A stretch of DNA of 64,000 bases from Winogradskyella vidalii. GTDB lineage: Bacteria; Bacteroidota; Bacteroidia; Flavobacteriales; Flavobacteriaceae. This document shows, piece after piece, positions 25,642 to 33,946 of this stretch. Each line of letters begins with the position of its first letter. The first letter of the stretch is position 1. Both the position numbers and the translations under genes were made by a program. The stretch spans positions 62,001 to 126,000 of the forward strand of contig NZ_JABFDG010000002.1 of NCBI RefSeq assembly GCF_013403955.1. The letters are read 5' to 3'. The notes below the pieces were generated by a model. The model was given only the letters and a program-made list of their open reading frames with translations, did not search any database and had not been told where the DNA came from.

Positions 25642-26244
25642 ATGGAACAAAAACAAAAGTCAGAATTTACCAAACAGTTAATTCTTAACGAGTCGTTTAA
25701 GTTATTCTATAAAAACGGGTTTAAAACCACGAGTGTAGACAAAATAATGAAGACCACAAACCTTACTAAAGGTGCGTTTTACCATCATTACAAAAGCAAA
25801 AAAGAACTTGGATTAGAAGTTATCAGTTCTAAAATACAACAACGTGTTTACGAGGGTATGATTACCCCATTGTATCAAGACGGTAATGCATTAACCATAT
25901 TAAAAGTCACGTTTTCAGAGCGATTAAAATCTTTTTCTACACACGAAAAACAACATGGCTGCCCAATGAACAATTTTATCAATGAAATTGCCGATGAAGA
26001 AGAAGCCTATCAACTAGCCTTAAAACGTATTGTTGAAGAATGGAAAGCGGCTTTAATCTATTTACTTGAGCGTGGCAAAAAAGACCATGTCATCAATACA
26101 ACAATTTCTAGCAATGCTGTTGCGGTGTATTTAATCAGTTCTTTTGAAGGAATTCGAGGGGTAAGAAAATTATATAATGACGACAGCGTCCTCGATGATT
26201 ACATTCTAGGACTTTCCCTATACCTCAACCAACTAAAACCCTAG
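25642..26244 (+). CDS. TetR/AcrR family transcriptional regulator
   Basis: 200 residues from ATG 25642; the TTG at 25636 lies in the -7 box and is rejected. The helix-turn-helix is canonical (about 10-55; ILNESFKLFYKNGFKTTSVDKIMKTTNLTKGAFYHHYKSKKELG). The C-terminal domain contains HGCPMNNFINEIADEEE and a helical ligand pocket of the TetR_C 16/YxaF-like type. Two copies of one operator flank the gene (25604-25627 and 26259-26282), so it probably represses itself and the dehalogenase-SDR-peroxiredoxin genes downstream. The inducer is unknown; electrophiles or quinones would fit the targets. Confidence 0.9.
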   Translation: MEQKQKSEFTKQLILNESFKLFYKNGFKTTSVDKIMKTTNLTKGAFYHHYKSKKELGLEVISSKIQQRVYEGMITPLYQDGNALTILKVTFSERLKSFSTHEKQHGCPMNNFINEIADEEEAYQLALKRIVEEWKAALIYLLERGKKDHVINTTISSNAVAVYLISSFEGIRGVRKLYNDDSVLDDYILGLSLYLNQLKP

Positions 26245-26258
26245 TTTTTTTTAACTTA

Positions 26259-26282
26259 AAAACATACCTATAAGTATGTTTT
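26259..26282 (+). promoter_or_regulatory. TetR operator copy 2
   Basis: AAAACATAC-N6-GTATGTTTT, a perfect 9-base inverted repeat with 6-base spacer. It has the same left arm and spacing as the operator before the TetR gene. It lies 14 bases before ATG 26297 and overlaps a weak -7-like TATGTTTT. A terminator role is less likely because no T run beyond the arm is present. Confidence 0.65.
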
Positions 26283-26296
26283 AAAACAAATTTTAT

Positions 26297-27103
26297 ATGA
26301 GCACTAACAACAGAAGAAGTTTTATTAAAAAATCAGCAATGCTAGGATTAGCGGGCGCTACTATTCCGCAATTTGGATTTGCCGCCAATACAAAATCAGA
26401 AGAAAAAAAAGAAACTATGAATACAACAAGACCAAAAGTGTTATTTTTTGACGTTAATGAGACTTTATTAGACCTCACAACCATGAAAAAAAGTGTAGGT
26501 GATGCACTTGGTGGCAGAAGTGATTTATTACCTTTATGGTTTACAACGATGTTACAATATTCATTGGTAACAACAGCAGGTAGACAATACAATGATTTTG
26601 GAATTATTGGTGCCGCTGCTTTACAAATGGTAGCTGCCAATCACAACATAACCTTATCTGAAGAAGAAGCAAGAGCATCTATTTTAGGTCCTATACGATC
26701 CATACCTGCCCATCCTGAAGTAAAGCAAGCCTTAACCGATTTAAAAACTGCAGGCTATAAATTAGTATCCTTTACCAATTCTTCTAATAAAGGTGTGGAA
26801 ACACAATTTAAAAATGCAGGGTTATTAGATTATTTTGAAGAACGCTTAAGCATTGAAGACATAGGAAAATTTAAACCCGATACAAATGCTTATGATTGGG
26901 CTGCTAGAAAGATGGGCGTTAAACCAAGTGAATGTTTACTTGTTGCTGCACACGGTTGGGATATTGCCGGTGCTATTTGGGCAGGATGGCGCGGTGCTTT
27001 TGTTGGAAGACCAGGAGCGCAATTATATCCATTAGCACCAAACCCAGAAATTAACGAACCTGATTTAAAATTAATTGCAGAACGTTTAATTGCTTTAAAA
27101 TAA
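26297..27103 (+). CDS. Haloacid dehalogenase type II (HAD superfamily) with Tat signal
   Basis: 268 residues. The N-terminus is a twin-arginine signal (NNRRSFIKKSAMLGLAGATIP), so the enzyme should be exported folded to the periplasm. The HAD core begins at Met41 with VLFFDVNETLLDL (nucleophilic Asp), then FTNSSNKG, KFKPDTNAYDW and AAHGWDIAGAIWAGWRG, all typical of type II L-2-haloacid dehalogenases. Met41 (26417) corresponds to the usual cytosolic start and is preceded by a lysine-rich linker. It follows operator copy 2 and precedes the SDR gene by 7 bases. Confidence 0.88.
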   Translation: MSTNNRRSFIKKSAMLGLAGATIPQFGFAANTKSEEKKETMNTTRPKVLFFDVNETLLDLTTMKKSVGDALGGRSDLLPLWFTTMLQYSLVTTAGRQYNDFGIIGAAALQMVAANHNITLSEEEARASILGPIRSIPAHPEVKQALTDLKTAGYKLVSFTNSSNKGVETQFKNAGLLDYFEERLSIEDIGKFKPDTNAYDWAARKMGVKPSECLLVAAHGWDIAGAIWAGWRGAFVGRPGAQLYPLAPNPEINEPDLKLIAERLIALK

Positions 27104-27110
27104 CACTATC

Positions 27111-27845
27111 ATGTCACTAGAAAATAAAGTTATTATTGTAACAGGTTCCTCAAGAGGTATTGGTAAAGAAATAGCGATTCAATTAGCTAAAAATGGCGCT
27201 AAAGTCATTGTTAACCATTCCAATAGTGAAGATGAAGCCAAGAATACTGTGATGGCTATTACAGAAGCTGGAGGAACAGCAATGGCTATTAAAGCAGATG
27301 TAAGCCTCAAAGAAGACGTCACGGAATTATTTGATAAAACTATTGAGAAATACGGAAAAGTTGACGTCTTAGTAAATAATGCTGGTGTCATGATTTCAAA
27401 ACCTCTAATAGACAATACCCTAGAAGATTTTTCAAAACAATTTGATGTTAACGTTAAAGGCATTTTTAATACGTTGCAGGAAGCGTTTCATAAATTGGCA
27501 GATAAAGGAAATATCATAAATATTTCTTCAAGTACGGTAAAATTAATGTTTCCAAGCTATGCATTATACTCGGCATCAAAAGCAGCTGTAGAGCAAATGA
27601 CACGTGTATTTTCAAAAGAAATTGGACGAGGAATCTCTGTAAATGCCCTTGCTCCTGGCGCTACAGAAACCGAATTATTTATGAAGGGAAAATCTCCAGA
27701 ATTTATAGAAAAACTAAGTAGTATGAATGCCTTTAATAGATTGGCACAACCACTAGATATTGCTAAGGTCGTTGTATTTTTAGCGAGTGACAATTCTAAA
27801 TGGATTTCGGGTCAAGTTATTGGTGCCAATGGCGCTCTAGTATAG
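27111..27845 (+). CDS. SDR family oxidoreductase (FabG-like)
   Basis: 244 residues, classical SDR: VTGSSRGIGKEIA (TGxxxGIG), NNAGVM, the catalytic serine in NISSSTV and YSASK (Tyr-Lys pair), followed by VNALAPGATETELF. It probably reduces carbonyl compounds with NADPH; the 3-oxoacyl-ACP reductase similarity is generic and the TetR-linked position suggests detoxification of reactive carbonyls (inference). No signal peptide, unlike its two operon neighbours. It lies 7 bases after the dehalogenase and 19 before the peroxiredoxin fusion. Confidence 0.9.
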   Translation: MSLENKVIIVTGSSRGIGKEIAIQLAKNGAKVIVNHSNSEDEAKNTVMAITEAGGTAMAIKADVSLKEDVTELFDKTIEKYGKVDVLVNNAGVMISKPLIDNTLEDFSKQFDVNVKGIFNTLQEAFHKLADKGNIINISSSTVKLMFPSYALYSASKAAVEQMTRVFSKEIGRGISVNALAPGATETELFMKGKSPEFIEKLSSMNAFNRLAQPLDIAKVVVFLASDNSKWISGQVIGANGALV

Positions 27846-27864
27846 AATTACCAAAATTTAATAT

Positions 27865-29379
27865 ATGAAAATCAACATCTTAACACTTATCACCTGTATT
27901 TTTTTAGCATCCTGTAACGATGGCAAAACTTCTGATGCAGTATCTAAAACAGCTACATTAGATACTGAAAAAAAATCGGATACAATAACCTTTAAAAATA
28001 AAGGTCACGAATTAGTGTATGAGCTCACTAAAAAAACAGGCGATTACCAAACACTCGTAAACAAAAAAGACGTTGTTTATACGTATACGTATCAAACACC
28101 AGATGGTAAAAAAGACGTCAGTACCGAGAAGTATATATTTAATGGGGAATTATCTTATGGCGCTTATAAGCAACACGAAAGAACACTTCCTAACTTAGAA
28201 GGTTTAATAGAACAAGGTTATGATGGTGATGAATATTGGCTAAAGCATAAGGGCAACCTAATCACCGATAATGAGGCTGCTTTAAAACGTGTGGCTTTTA
28301 ACCGACCTACCAATTTTTACTGGTTTGCTATGATGCCAAAATTATTGGATCCAGGAGTAATTTACGATTACTTAGGCGAAATAACCATTGACGAAACATC
28401 TTACGACATTGTTAAGGTTTCATTCACTTCAAAAGACAATAAACCAACAGACATTTACCAAGTCTATATTAATAAAGACAGCGGTTTGGTAGATCAATTT
28501 TTGTTTACCGTTGCTGATTTTGGTGTTATGGAAACCCCAAACCTAATGCAATTAGAATATGAAAATATCGATGGTATGTTAATTCCGACAAAGCGTCAAT
28601 ATAAAAAATCTAATTGGGACGCTGAAGTTACGGATGCTCCATGGATACATGTCACATGGACAAATATTTCATTTAATAATAACTTGAAAAAAGAAGACTT
28701 TAAAAAAGAAAACACAATGACAAATTATACAGTCGCCTCCTTAAAATCAAAATTAGACGAGAAGAAGGCTAATTTTGAAAAAAATGCAGACGAAACTAAA
28801 AAAAGAATCTACAACGAAGGTTTTGAAGATGTAAAGAATAGCGATATTCTAAGTCAGGCAAAGCAAGTTGGTGACAAAGCACCAAACTTTGTTTTAAAAA
28901 ATGCCTTAGGAGAAACCGTTTCTTTAGAATCATACCTAAAAGAAGGCCCTGTAGTGCTAACTTGGTATAGAGGTGGTTGGTGTCCGTATTGTAATTTAAC
29001 CCTACAGCAGTTACAACAAGAATTACCAAACTTTAAAGCCAATGATGCCAGCTTATTAGCTTTAACACCAGAATTACCTGACCAATCTATCAGTACAACT
29101 GAAAAAAACGATTTAGAATTTGAAGTTTTAAGTGATATCGGTAACAAAGTCGCAAACGATTATGGTATTGTATTTACACTTACAAATGATGTCGCTAGCA
29201 TTTACAATAAATCATTTGACATGAATAGCCACAATGGAGATACGTCTAACGCACTTCCTTTAGCGGCAACCTATATAATAAATGAAGAAGGAAAAATTGC
29301 ATACGCTTTTTTGGACACGGACTATCGAAACAGAGCTGAACCCTCTGAAATAACAGCATTTTTGAAGAATAATTTATAA
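27865..29379 (+). CDS. Lipoprotein: DUF6503-like domain fused to a peroxiredoxin-like AhpC/TSA domain
   Basis: 504 residues. A lipoprotein signal (MKINILTLITCIFLASC) leads into a beta-rich domain (about 45-275; YELTKKTGDYQTLVNKKDVVYTY, NRPTNFYWFAMMPKLLDPG, QVYINKDSGLVDQF) resembling DUF6503. After a linker containing Met285 (codon 28717), a peroxiredoxin-like domain follows with GDKAPNFVL, LTWYRGGWCPYCNLTLQQLQ (CxxC) and the resolving-region segment to the end. The second part looks like a complete stand-alone cytosolic peroxiredoxin, so this is a gene fusion that would display it in the periplasm. Last gene of the TetR-linked unit. Confidence 0.82.
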   Translation: MKINILTLITCIFLASCNDGKTSDAVSKTATLDTEKKSDTITFKNKGHELVYELTKKTGDYQTLVNKKDVVYTYTYQTPDGKKDVSTEKYIFNGELSYGAYKQHERTLPNLEGLIEQGYDGDEYWLKHKGNLITDNEAALKRVAFNRPTNFYWFAMMPKLLDPGVIYDYLGEITIDETSYDIVKVSFTSKDNKPTDIYQVYINKDSGLVDQFLFTVADFGVMETPNLMQLEYENIDGMLIPTKRQYKKSNWDAEVTDAPWIHVTWTNISFNNNLKKEDFKKENTMTNYTVASLKSKLDEKKANFEKNADETKKRIYNEGFEDVKNSDILSQAKQVGDKAPNFVLKNALGETVSLESYLKEGPVVLTWYRGGWCPYCNLTLQQLQQELPNFKANDASLLALTPELPDQSISTTEKNDLEFEVLSDIGNKVANDYGIVFTLTNDVASIYNKSFDMNSHNGDTSNALPLAATYIINEEGKIAYAFLDTDYRNRAEPSEITAFLKNNL

Positions 29380-29430
29380 TATAATTATTCTTAAAAGTGC
29401 TATTAGATTAATAGTTCTGTTCATAATCCT

Positions 29431-29463
29431 AAAAAAGTCATTAGTTAATAATGGCTTTTTTTC
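29431..29463 (+). terminator. Intrinsic terminator after the TetR-linked operon
   Basis: AAAAAAG and CATTA pair with TAATG and CTTTTTTT, with a G/T mismatch between the two blocks and a short loop. A T run closes the stem. Confidence 0.8.
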
Positions 29464-29561
29464 AGTTTATAACCATAGGCTTTGCTAGAACTAAAATTTT
29501 AAATTAACTTAGACGTATGCAGTTCCTCAATAAACAGTAATATTACAGGCAATTCAAGAAA

Positions 29562-30083
29562 ATGAAAACATACTATTCATCTTCAAGTCATTCTAATTTT
29601 GATACTGCATTAGCGATATTAATGTGTTTAGTAATTGGAGGTGTCATAGTAAACACTACTGACATCATTTGGATACAATTAATTTCTATTTTAATAACTA
29701 TCGGAGCTGTTATTGTAATTATTTACTATCATAGAAAGCGAACATTTACTATTAAATTCTTGGAAAACGAAATTATAATCGAACACCAATTTTTAAAGAA
29801 AAAGATAAAAGTTTCTTATGTAGATTTATTAGTTATTGAATTCTTATCGATACATAAATCGCCTGACAGAAACAAAATACATTTTAAAACAGAAAATCAA
29901 TTACAATCTTTAAGTTTTCTAGCGATTGCACACTCTGACCAATATATTGAATTTATAAAATGGTTAAAAACTAAGAATGATAAATTAGAACTAAAAGTAT
30001 TTCCATCCGACCATATAATGAATCACAAAATTCAAGAAATTTACGGATTTAAATACCGAAAGATGCTTAAGAAAACGCTTTAA
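29562..30083 (+). CDS. Small membrane protein of unknown function, PH-like C-terminus
   Basis: 173 residues. Two membrane helices (about 11-32 and 34-54: ALAILMCLVIGGVIVNT and IQLISILITIGAVIVIIYY) are followed by a cytosolic domain of strands and a closing helix (FTIKFLENEIIIEHQFLKKKIKVSYVDLLVIEFLS). This layout resembles bacterial PH-domain membrane proteins, but I do not recognise a named family. It has its own possible terminator at 30126-30147. Confidence 0.65.
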   Translation: MKTYYSSSSHSNFDTALAILMCLVIGGVIVNTTDIIWIQLISILITIGAVIVIIYYHRKRTFTIKFLENEIIIEHQFLKKKIKVSYVDLLVIEFLSIHKSPDRNKIHFKTENQLQSLSFLAIAHSDQYIEFIKWLKTKNDKLELKVFPSDHIMNHKIQEIYGFKYRKMLKKTL

Positions 30084-30125
30084 ATAAAATAGTTTTTATT
30101 AAATTCACCTATGAATAGGAAAAGA

Positions 30126-30147
30126 AAACAAGATATCAGTCTTGTTT
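30126..30147 (+). terminator. Weak terminator-like hairpin
   Basis: AAACAAGA pairs with TCTTGTTT around a 6-base loop. The following sequence is AT-rich but lacks a solid T run. Confidence 0.5.
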
Positions 30148-30181
30148 ATAATTATGTAATCCTAAACTAATAACTAAAACT

Positions 30182-30379
30182 ATGAAATCACTAACAAAAA
30201 GAAAAACAATAGCTTTTTTATGCTTGGGAATATTCATTATTTCTATAGCTCAACTTGTAGCACATTTTTCGCTAATAAACGATTTTGTTAAAGGAGCTGC
30301 TTTCGGAATAGGAATTGGATTATTAGTAATCGCTTTAATTTCGGGCAATTTTAAAACACAAACAAAATCATCAAACTAA
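30182..30379 (+). CDS. Small two-helix membrane protein
   Basis: 65 residues with two hydrophobic helices (about 10-28 and 36-54) and a positively charged N-terminus (KSLTKRKT), placing the N-terminus in the cytosol. No family recognised. It ends 42 bases before the first usual start codon of the pseudouridine synthase, and the synthase frame remains open back into this gene, so the two may be coupled. Confidence 0.65.
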   Translation: MKSLTKRKTIAFLCLGIFIISIAQLVAHFSLINDFVKGAAFGIGIGLLVIALISGNFKTQTKSSN

Positions 30380-30420
30380 CGGAAAACCATAAGGTCCTTA
30401 AACGAACAACTCCTATTCGA

Positions 30421-31239
30421 TTGCAAGAATATGGTGTTGGGATTTTTGATAACTTCCCTACCAAATCTGCATTAAAAAAAGCTTTAAAAAAAGGGTATAT
30501 TACGGTAAATGGTAACGCTGCTACTTCCGCTACATTTATTAATGGCGGTGAGATTATAAGTTTATCTGTTCCTGAACATGTGAGTCCTAAGAAACGCTTA
30601 ATTTTTAAACTCCGAGTATTATTTGAAGATGATTATCTAGCCGTAATTCACAAACCTGCAGGAATTTTAGTCAGTGGCAACCACTTTAAAACCATTACTA
30701 ATGCTTTAATTCAAAATTTAAAACCAAGTCCTTTAGATGATGCTACTCAACCACAACCGGTGCATCGTTTAGATTTTCCAACCACAGGCATTTTATTAAT
30801 AGGAAAAACAAAGCGAAGCATTCGTGCTTTAAACAAACTATTTGAAGACAGAGCGATAAAAAAAACTTACTATGCTGTTACCATTGGCAGCATGAAAGCC
30901 CAAGGTCGCATTACAACAGAAGTTGATGGAAAAACTTGTGAATCTAATTATAAAGTACACCAAACCGTTGCATCCACTCGATTTGGGTATCTTAATTTAG
31001 TGGAACTAGAACCTTTTACAGGACGACGACATCAATTACGAAAACATTTATCTAGCATTGGAAACCCAATTCTTGGAGACAAAGACTACGGCATAACATC
31101 GCTTATATTAAATGGAAAAGGCCTTTATCTACACGCCTATACTTTAAAATTCACACATCCTTTTACTCAGGAAGAATTGTATCTAAAAGATGACTTCCCC
31201 GTAAACTTCAAAAAAATTTTTAATAAAGTTGTTATGTAA
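30421..31239 (+). CDS. RluA-family pseudouridine synthase
   Basis: At least 272 residues. An S4-like segment (TKSALKKALKKGYITVNGNAAT) precedes the catalytic domain with VHRLDFPTTGILLIGKT (catalytic Asp) and FTGRRHQLRKHLSSIGNPILGDKDYG. It isomerises uridines in rRNA or tRNA; the target is not evident. The usual HRLDRxTSG reads HRLDFPTTG here. TTG 30421 is the first conventional start. The frame remains open upstream to a stop at 30352, and the preceding codons (KLTENHKVLKRTTPIRLQEYG) look like family sequence. True initiation may therefore use a rare codon around 30367-30376. Confidence 0.85.
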   Translation: MQEYGVGIFDNFPTKSALKKALKKGYITVNGNAATSATFINGGEIISLSVPEHVSPKKRLIFKLRVLFEDDYLAVIHKPAGILVSGNHFKTITNALIQNLKPSPLDDATQPQPVHRLDFPTTGILLIGKTKRSIRALNKLFEDRAIKKTYYAVTIGSMKAQGRITTEVDGKTCESNYKVHQTVASTRFGYLNLVELEPFTGRRHQLRKHLSSIGNPILGDKDYGITSLILNGKGLYLHAYTLKFTHPFTQEELYLKDDFPVNFKKIFNKVVM

Positions 31240-31447
31240 AAAAACTTCTCCTAGGGAATAATTAAGAAATCTAATAAATCGCAGGTGACTTAAAATTCTA
31301 TTTATCAAACTATCAGTTTATAAAACTCGATTAATCAAACAATTACTATTTTACATAAATCAAATGGATTTTTACCAACCGATTTAAATCAAAAATAATA
31401 TTTGTTTTGTTCGTTTTTTTGTTAAATTCGTTAAGATTTTAATTCTA
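31240..31447 (+). other. Intergenic region before the Bor-like gene
   Basis: AT-rich, no coding frame seen. A TAATATTTG run near 31396 could be a -7 box, which would give a leader of more than 100 bases to the Bor-like gene. The leader's folded part is listed separately. Confidence 0.4.
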
Positions 31448-31507
31448 AATCAACTCCCTTACATATCGCAAGGTGTTGATTACAAAATAATTAAACTCTA
31501 AATCAAC
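31448..31507 (+). promoter_or_regulatory. Leader with two alternative pairings upstream of the Bor-like gene
   Basis: AATCAAC (31448-31454) pairs with GTTGATT (31475-31481), with CCTT/AAGG inside the stem. A second AATCAAC (31501-31507), part of the direct repeat CTAAATCAAC, could pair with the same GTTGATT. The two structures are mutually exclusive. It ends 28 bases before ATG 31536. Confidence 0.4.
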
Positions 31508-31535
31508 AATCTATAACTATTTAATAAAAAAAAAG

Positions 31536-31832
31536 ATGATTAAAAGATCTACTAAAATGATTGCAGCAGTTTTTGCTGTATCAATGTTATTAACTTCTTG
31601 TTATTCTTACACGAGTGTTGTAGGAAATGGGGCTCAAGGAAATAGTCAAACAACAGAGTGGAATCACTATGTCGTATACGGTTTAGCTCCAGTTGGAGTT
31701 TCAGACTCAAAACAAATGGCTGGTGGTGCAGAAAATTACACTGTACATACAAGACAATCATTTGTTAATGGTTTAGTTTCCGCAATTACTTTTGGAATAT
31801 ATACTCCAACAACAACTACTGTTACTAAATAA
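31536..31832 (+). CDS. Bor/Iss-like lipoprotein
   Basis: 98 residues. A lipoprotein signal ends at LLTSC. The mature part matches the Bor family pattern: a VVYGLAPVG segment, AGGAENYTVHTRQSFVNGLVSAITFGIYTP. Bor of phage lambda and Iss are small surface lipoproteins linked to serum resistance in E. coli; in flavobacteria the role is unknown. ATG 31536 is used; ATG 31557 would give a shorter but still plausible signal. A terminator follows at once. Confidence 0.82.
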   Translation: MIKRSTKMIAAVFAVSMLLTSCYSYTSVVGNGAQGNSQTTEWNHYVVYGLAPVGVSDSKQMAGGAENYTVHTRQSFVNGLVSAITFGIYTPTTTTVTK

Positions 31833-31840
31833 CATTTAAT

Positions 31841-31878
31841 AAATAGAGCTTGTTATAATTAATAAGCTCTATTTGTTT
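31841..31878 (+). terminator. Intrinsic terminator after the Bor-like gene
   Basis: AAATAGAGCTT pairs perfectly with AAGCTCTATTT around a 12-base AT loop, followed by GTTTTATT. Confidence 0.88.
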
Positions 31879-31885
31879 TATTACT

Positions 31886-32089
31886 ATGAAAAAAATAATT
31901 TTTTATATAGCTTTAATCATATCAATTTTACTACTTGTAAACATTGCTAATATCCTAATTTCAGATTTAAATAGACTTACCCAATATGGATATGGTTTCT
32001 TATCTGGTAAAATACTCTTATTTGTGTTTTTTGGAATAATAACTTTTTTCACAAGAAAGTATAATTCTGAACCTAAAACTGAACACTAA
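31886..32089 (+). CDS. Small membrane protein of unknown function
   Basis: 67 residues: two hydrophobic helices (about 4-24, IIFYIALIISILLLVNIANI; about 39-57, SGKILLFVFFGIITFF) joined by a short polar loop, and a charged tail. No family recognised. It begins 8 bases after a terminator and converges on the glycosyltransferase. Coding support is moderate: length, start codon and membrane topology are reasonable. Confidence 0.55.
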   Translation: MKKIIFYIALIISILLLVNIANILISDLNRLTQYGYGFLSGKILLFVFFGIITFFTRKYNSEPKTEH

Positions 32090-32133
32090 TATTTATTTTT
32101 AGTATTTTAAAATCTCACATATAATTTGTGGCA

Positions 32134-33366
32134 TTACCTATTCTTTGCTTCAATCCACTTGCTCATATATTTAGTACTCTGCATGGATTGATGCCTAAAT
32201 AATTGCCCTATAAAATTATTTTGGCGATGCATTTCTAGATCATTAGAGAGCCCGTTAACATGTGTCGCAAAGTTAACTTCAAAATTGGTTTTATTAAAAC
32301 GTTGGTCTAATACCTTAAATCCATTGTTCTTTTTTACTGACCAAAGATCTAAATTGGTATAAAGCGCTACAGCTTTGTCAGCAAAGGCTTCAGGATTATC
32401 TTCTATAAAACCATTGCGTTCCAATTCTCCAAACATGCCTTCCGCAGCAATAGTAGACATTACACTAGGAGTACCGTTTTGCATGGCATCTATGAGCTTA
32501 CCTTTTAATCCTGCCCCATAACGTAAAGACGCTAAACATACTTTTGCATTTTGCATCACCGTATTTACATCTTCAGCAAAACCTTTTATTAAAAAACCAT
32601 CTTTAGGTTGATGCAATTGTACCACTTTTTGAGATTCATAAGCACCGTAAATATGAAGTTCTGCTTTTGGTAGTTTTTTTCTTATTAATGGCCAAATGGT
32701 TTGTTTTAAATATAAAACGGCATCGTAATTGGGTGCATGAAGAAAATTCCCAATAGTTATAAAATGTTGACGTTTTTCAAACGTTGGCACCTGTTTTATA
32801 TCGTCTTCAGGAATAGGCGCTAATAAAAAAGGCAAATAATACAGTAAACTTTTATCAATTTTAAACTGTTGAGTTAAAATTTCGATCTCAGCTTCAGAAA
32901 TCATCAAACTCAAATCGCAACGATATATACTAGCGATTTCCCGTTTGGTAATGTCATTTTGCAAGTCTTCAACGGTTACCTTTTTATGCTTTTTTAAAGC
33001 CACTTCCCTAGCCTTTCGTAAACCATGAAAATCTTCCGTATCTAATATTCTAATAGCGTTGGGACATTGTTCAGAAACACGCCAACCGTATTGCTCTTCA
33101 GTCATAAAACGGTCAAATAACACAGCATCTGGATCTAATTCCTTTATAAATACATCAAAAGAAGAATCATTCAAAAGAATCGGTTGGGTAGCAACACCAA
33201 TAGCATTCAAATTAAATGTGTTATCAGACGTTTTAGCAGCTGAACAAAATGTCACCTCATAGTCTTGATTTTGAAATTGTGTTAGCAATTGCAGCATGCG
33301 ACTACCAGCTGCCGAACTTTTAGGCTCTGGCCAAACAAAACCTATAACGAGTATTTTTTTTTTCAT
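32134..33366 (-). CDS. Glycosyltransferase, GT4-like (GT-B fold)
   Basis: 410 residues. GT-B layout: an N-terminal domain starting KILVIGFVWPEPKSSAAGSRML and a C-terminal nucleotide-sugar domain with TIGNFLHAPNYDAVLYLKQTIWPLI, AELHIYGAYES and CLASLRYGAGLKGKLIDAMQNGTPSVMSTIAAEGM (the usual EGxG-type loop region). It likely transfers a sugar onto a lipid, polysaccharide or protein; donor and acceptor are unknown. It is not embedded in a polysaccharide cluster. Its start is 66 bases from the start side of the heme-binding protein gene. Confidence 0.85.
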   Translation of the reverse strand: MKKKILVIGFVWPEPKSSAAGSRMLQLLTQFQNQDYEVTFCSAAKTSDNTFNLNAIGVATQPILLNDSSFDVFIKELDPDAVLFDRFMTEEQYGWRVSEQCPNAIRILDTEDFHGLRKAREVALKKHKKVTVEDLQNDITKREIASIYRCDLSLMISEAEIEILTQQFKIDKSLLYYLPFLLAPIPEDDIKQVPTFEKRQHFITIGNFLHAPNYDAVLYLKQTIWPLIRKKLPKAELHIYGAYESQKVVQLHQPKDGFLIKGFAEDVNTVMQNAKVCLASLRYGAGLKGKLIDAMQNGTPSVMSTIAAEGMFGELERNGFIEDNPEAFADKAVALYTNLDLWSVKKNNGFKVLDQRFNKTNFEVNFATHVNGLSNDLEMHRQNNFIGQLFRHQSMQSTKYMSKWIEAKNR

Positions 33367-33431
33367 GTATCAATTAAAACATCAAAAATATGCAATTGCC
33401 CTGTTACTTTTAAAGTCTAGACTTAATAATG

Positions 33432-33905
33432 CTATAGCGGTGCTTCTAAAAAAATATATTTCAAACGGACATTGTTTGCCCAGGACACCACCGCGTCTAT
33501 TTGTGCTTGTGATAAATCAGCATCTTTATGTAGCCAAGTATAAGACGTTAATGGCATTTTTTTAGCTTCTACCATTTTTATCAACTCATCAAGCTTTTCA
33601 TCTTTTTTAGCTTCTGAATACGACTTCCATCTAGACATATTAAAATGTGTTTTTCCATGAGTTATGTGATCTGCCATCCAATAATTTACGGGTGTAATAT
33701 GGCTATACCAAGGGTAATATGTATAATCGCTATGACAATCTAGGCAAGTGTTTTCAAGAATTAACTTTACATCTTTTGGTGGATTGGTATCATCAAAAAA
33801 AGCAATTACAGCAGTTGAATCGCCCTTATTTTTGTCGGGTCTAAAAAATTGAGCACCAATAAAAATGACCAAAAGTAAGACAGCTATTTTTTTGACAATT
33901 TTCAT
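33432..33905 (-). CDS. Heme-binding domain protein (Haem_bd family)
   Basis: 157 residues. An N-terminal membrane anchor (IAVLLLVIFIGAQFF) is followed by a single heme c motif, CLDCHSDYTYYPWYSHITPVNYW, and the family tail HITHGKTHFNMSRW with SYTWLHKDADLSQAQ. The Haem_bd family consists of periplasmic membrane-anchored monoheme proteins that may act as electron carriers or peroxidases. Upstream of the glycosyltransferase on the same strand; functional linkage is unclear. Confidence 0.88.
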   Translation of the reverse strand: MKIVKKIAVLLLVIFIGAQFFRPDKNKGDSTAVIAFFDDTNPPKDVKLILENTCLDCHSDYTYYPWYSHITPVNYWMADHITHGKTHFNMSRWKSYSEAKKDEKLDELIKMVEAKKMPLTSYTWLHKDADLSQAQIDAVVSWANNVRLKYIFLEAPL

Positions 33906-33946
33906 TTTTTAATCTAACTTTAAAGTTCTAAATTAATCATTTTATT

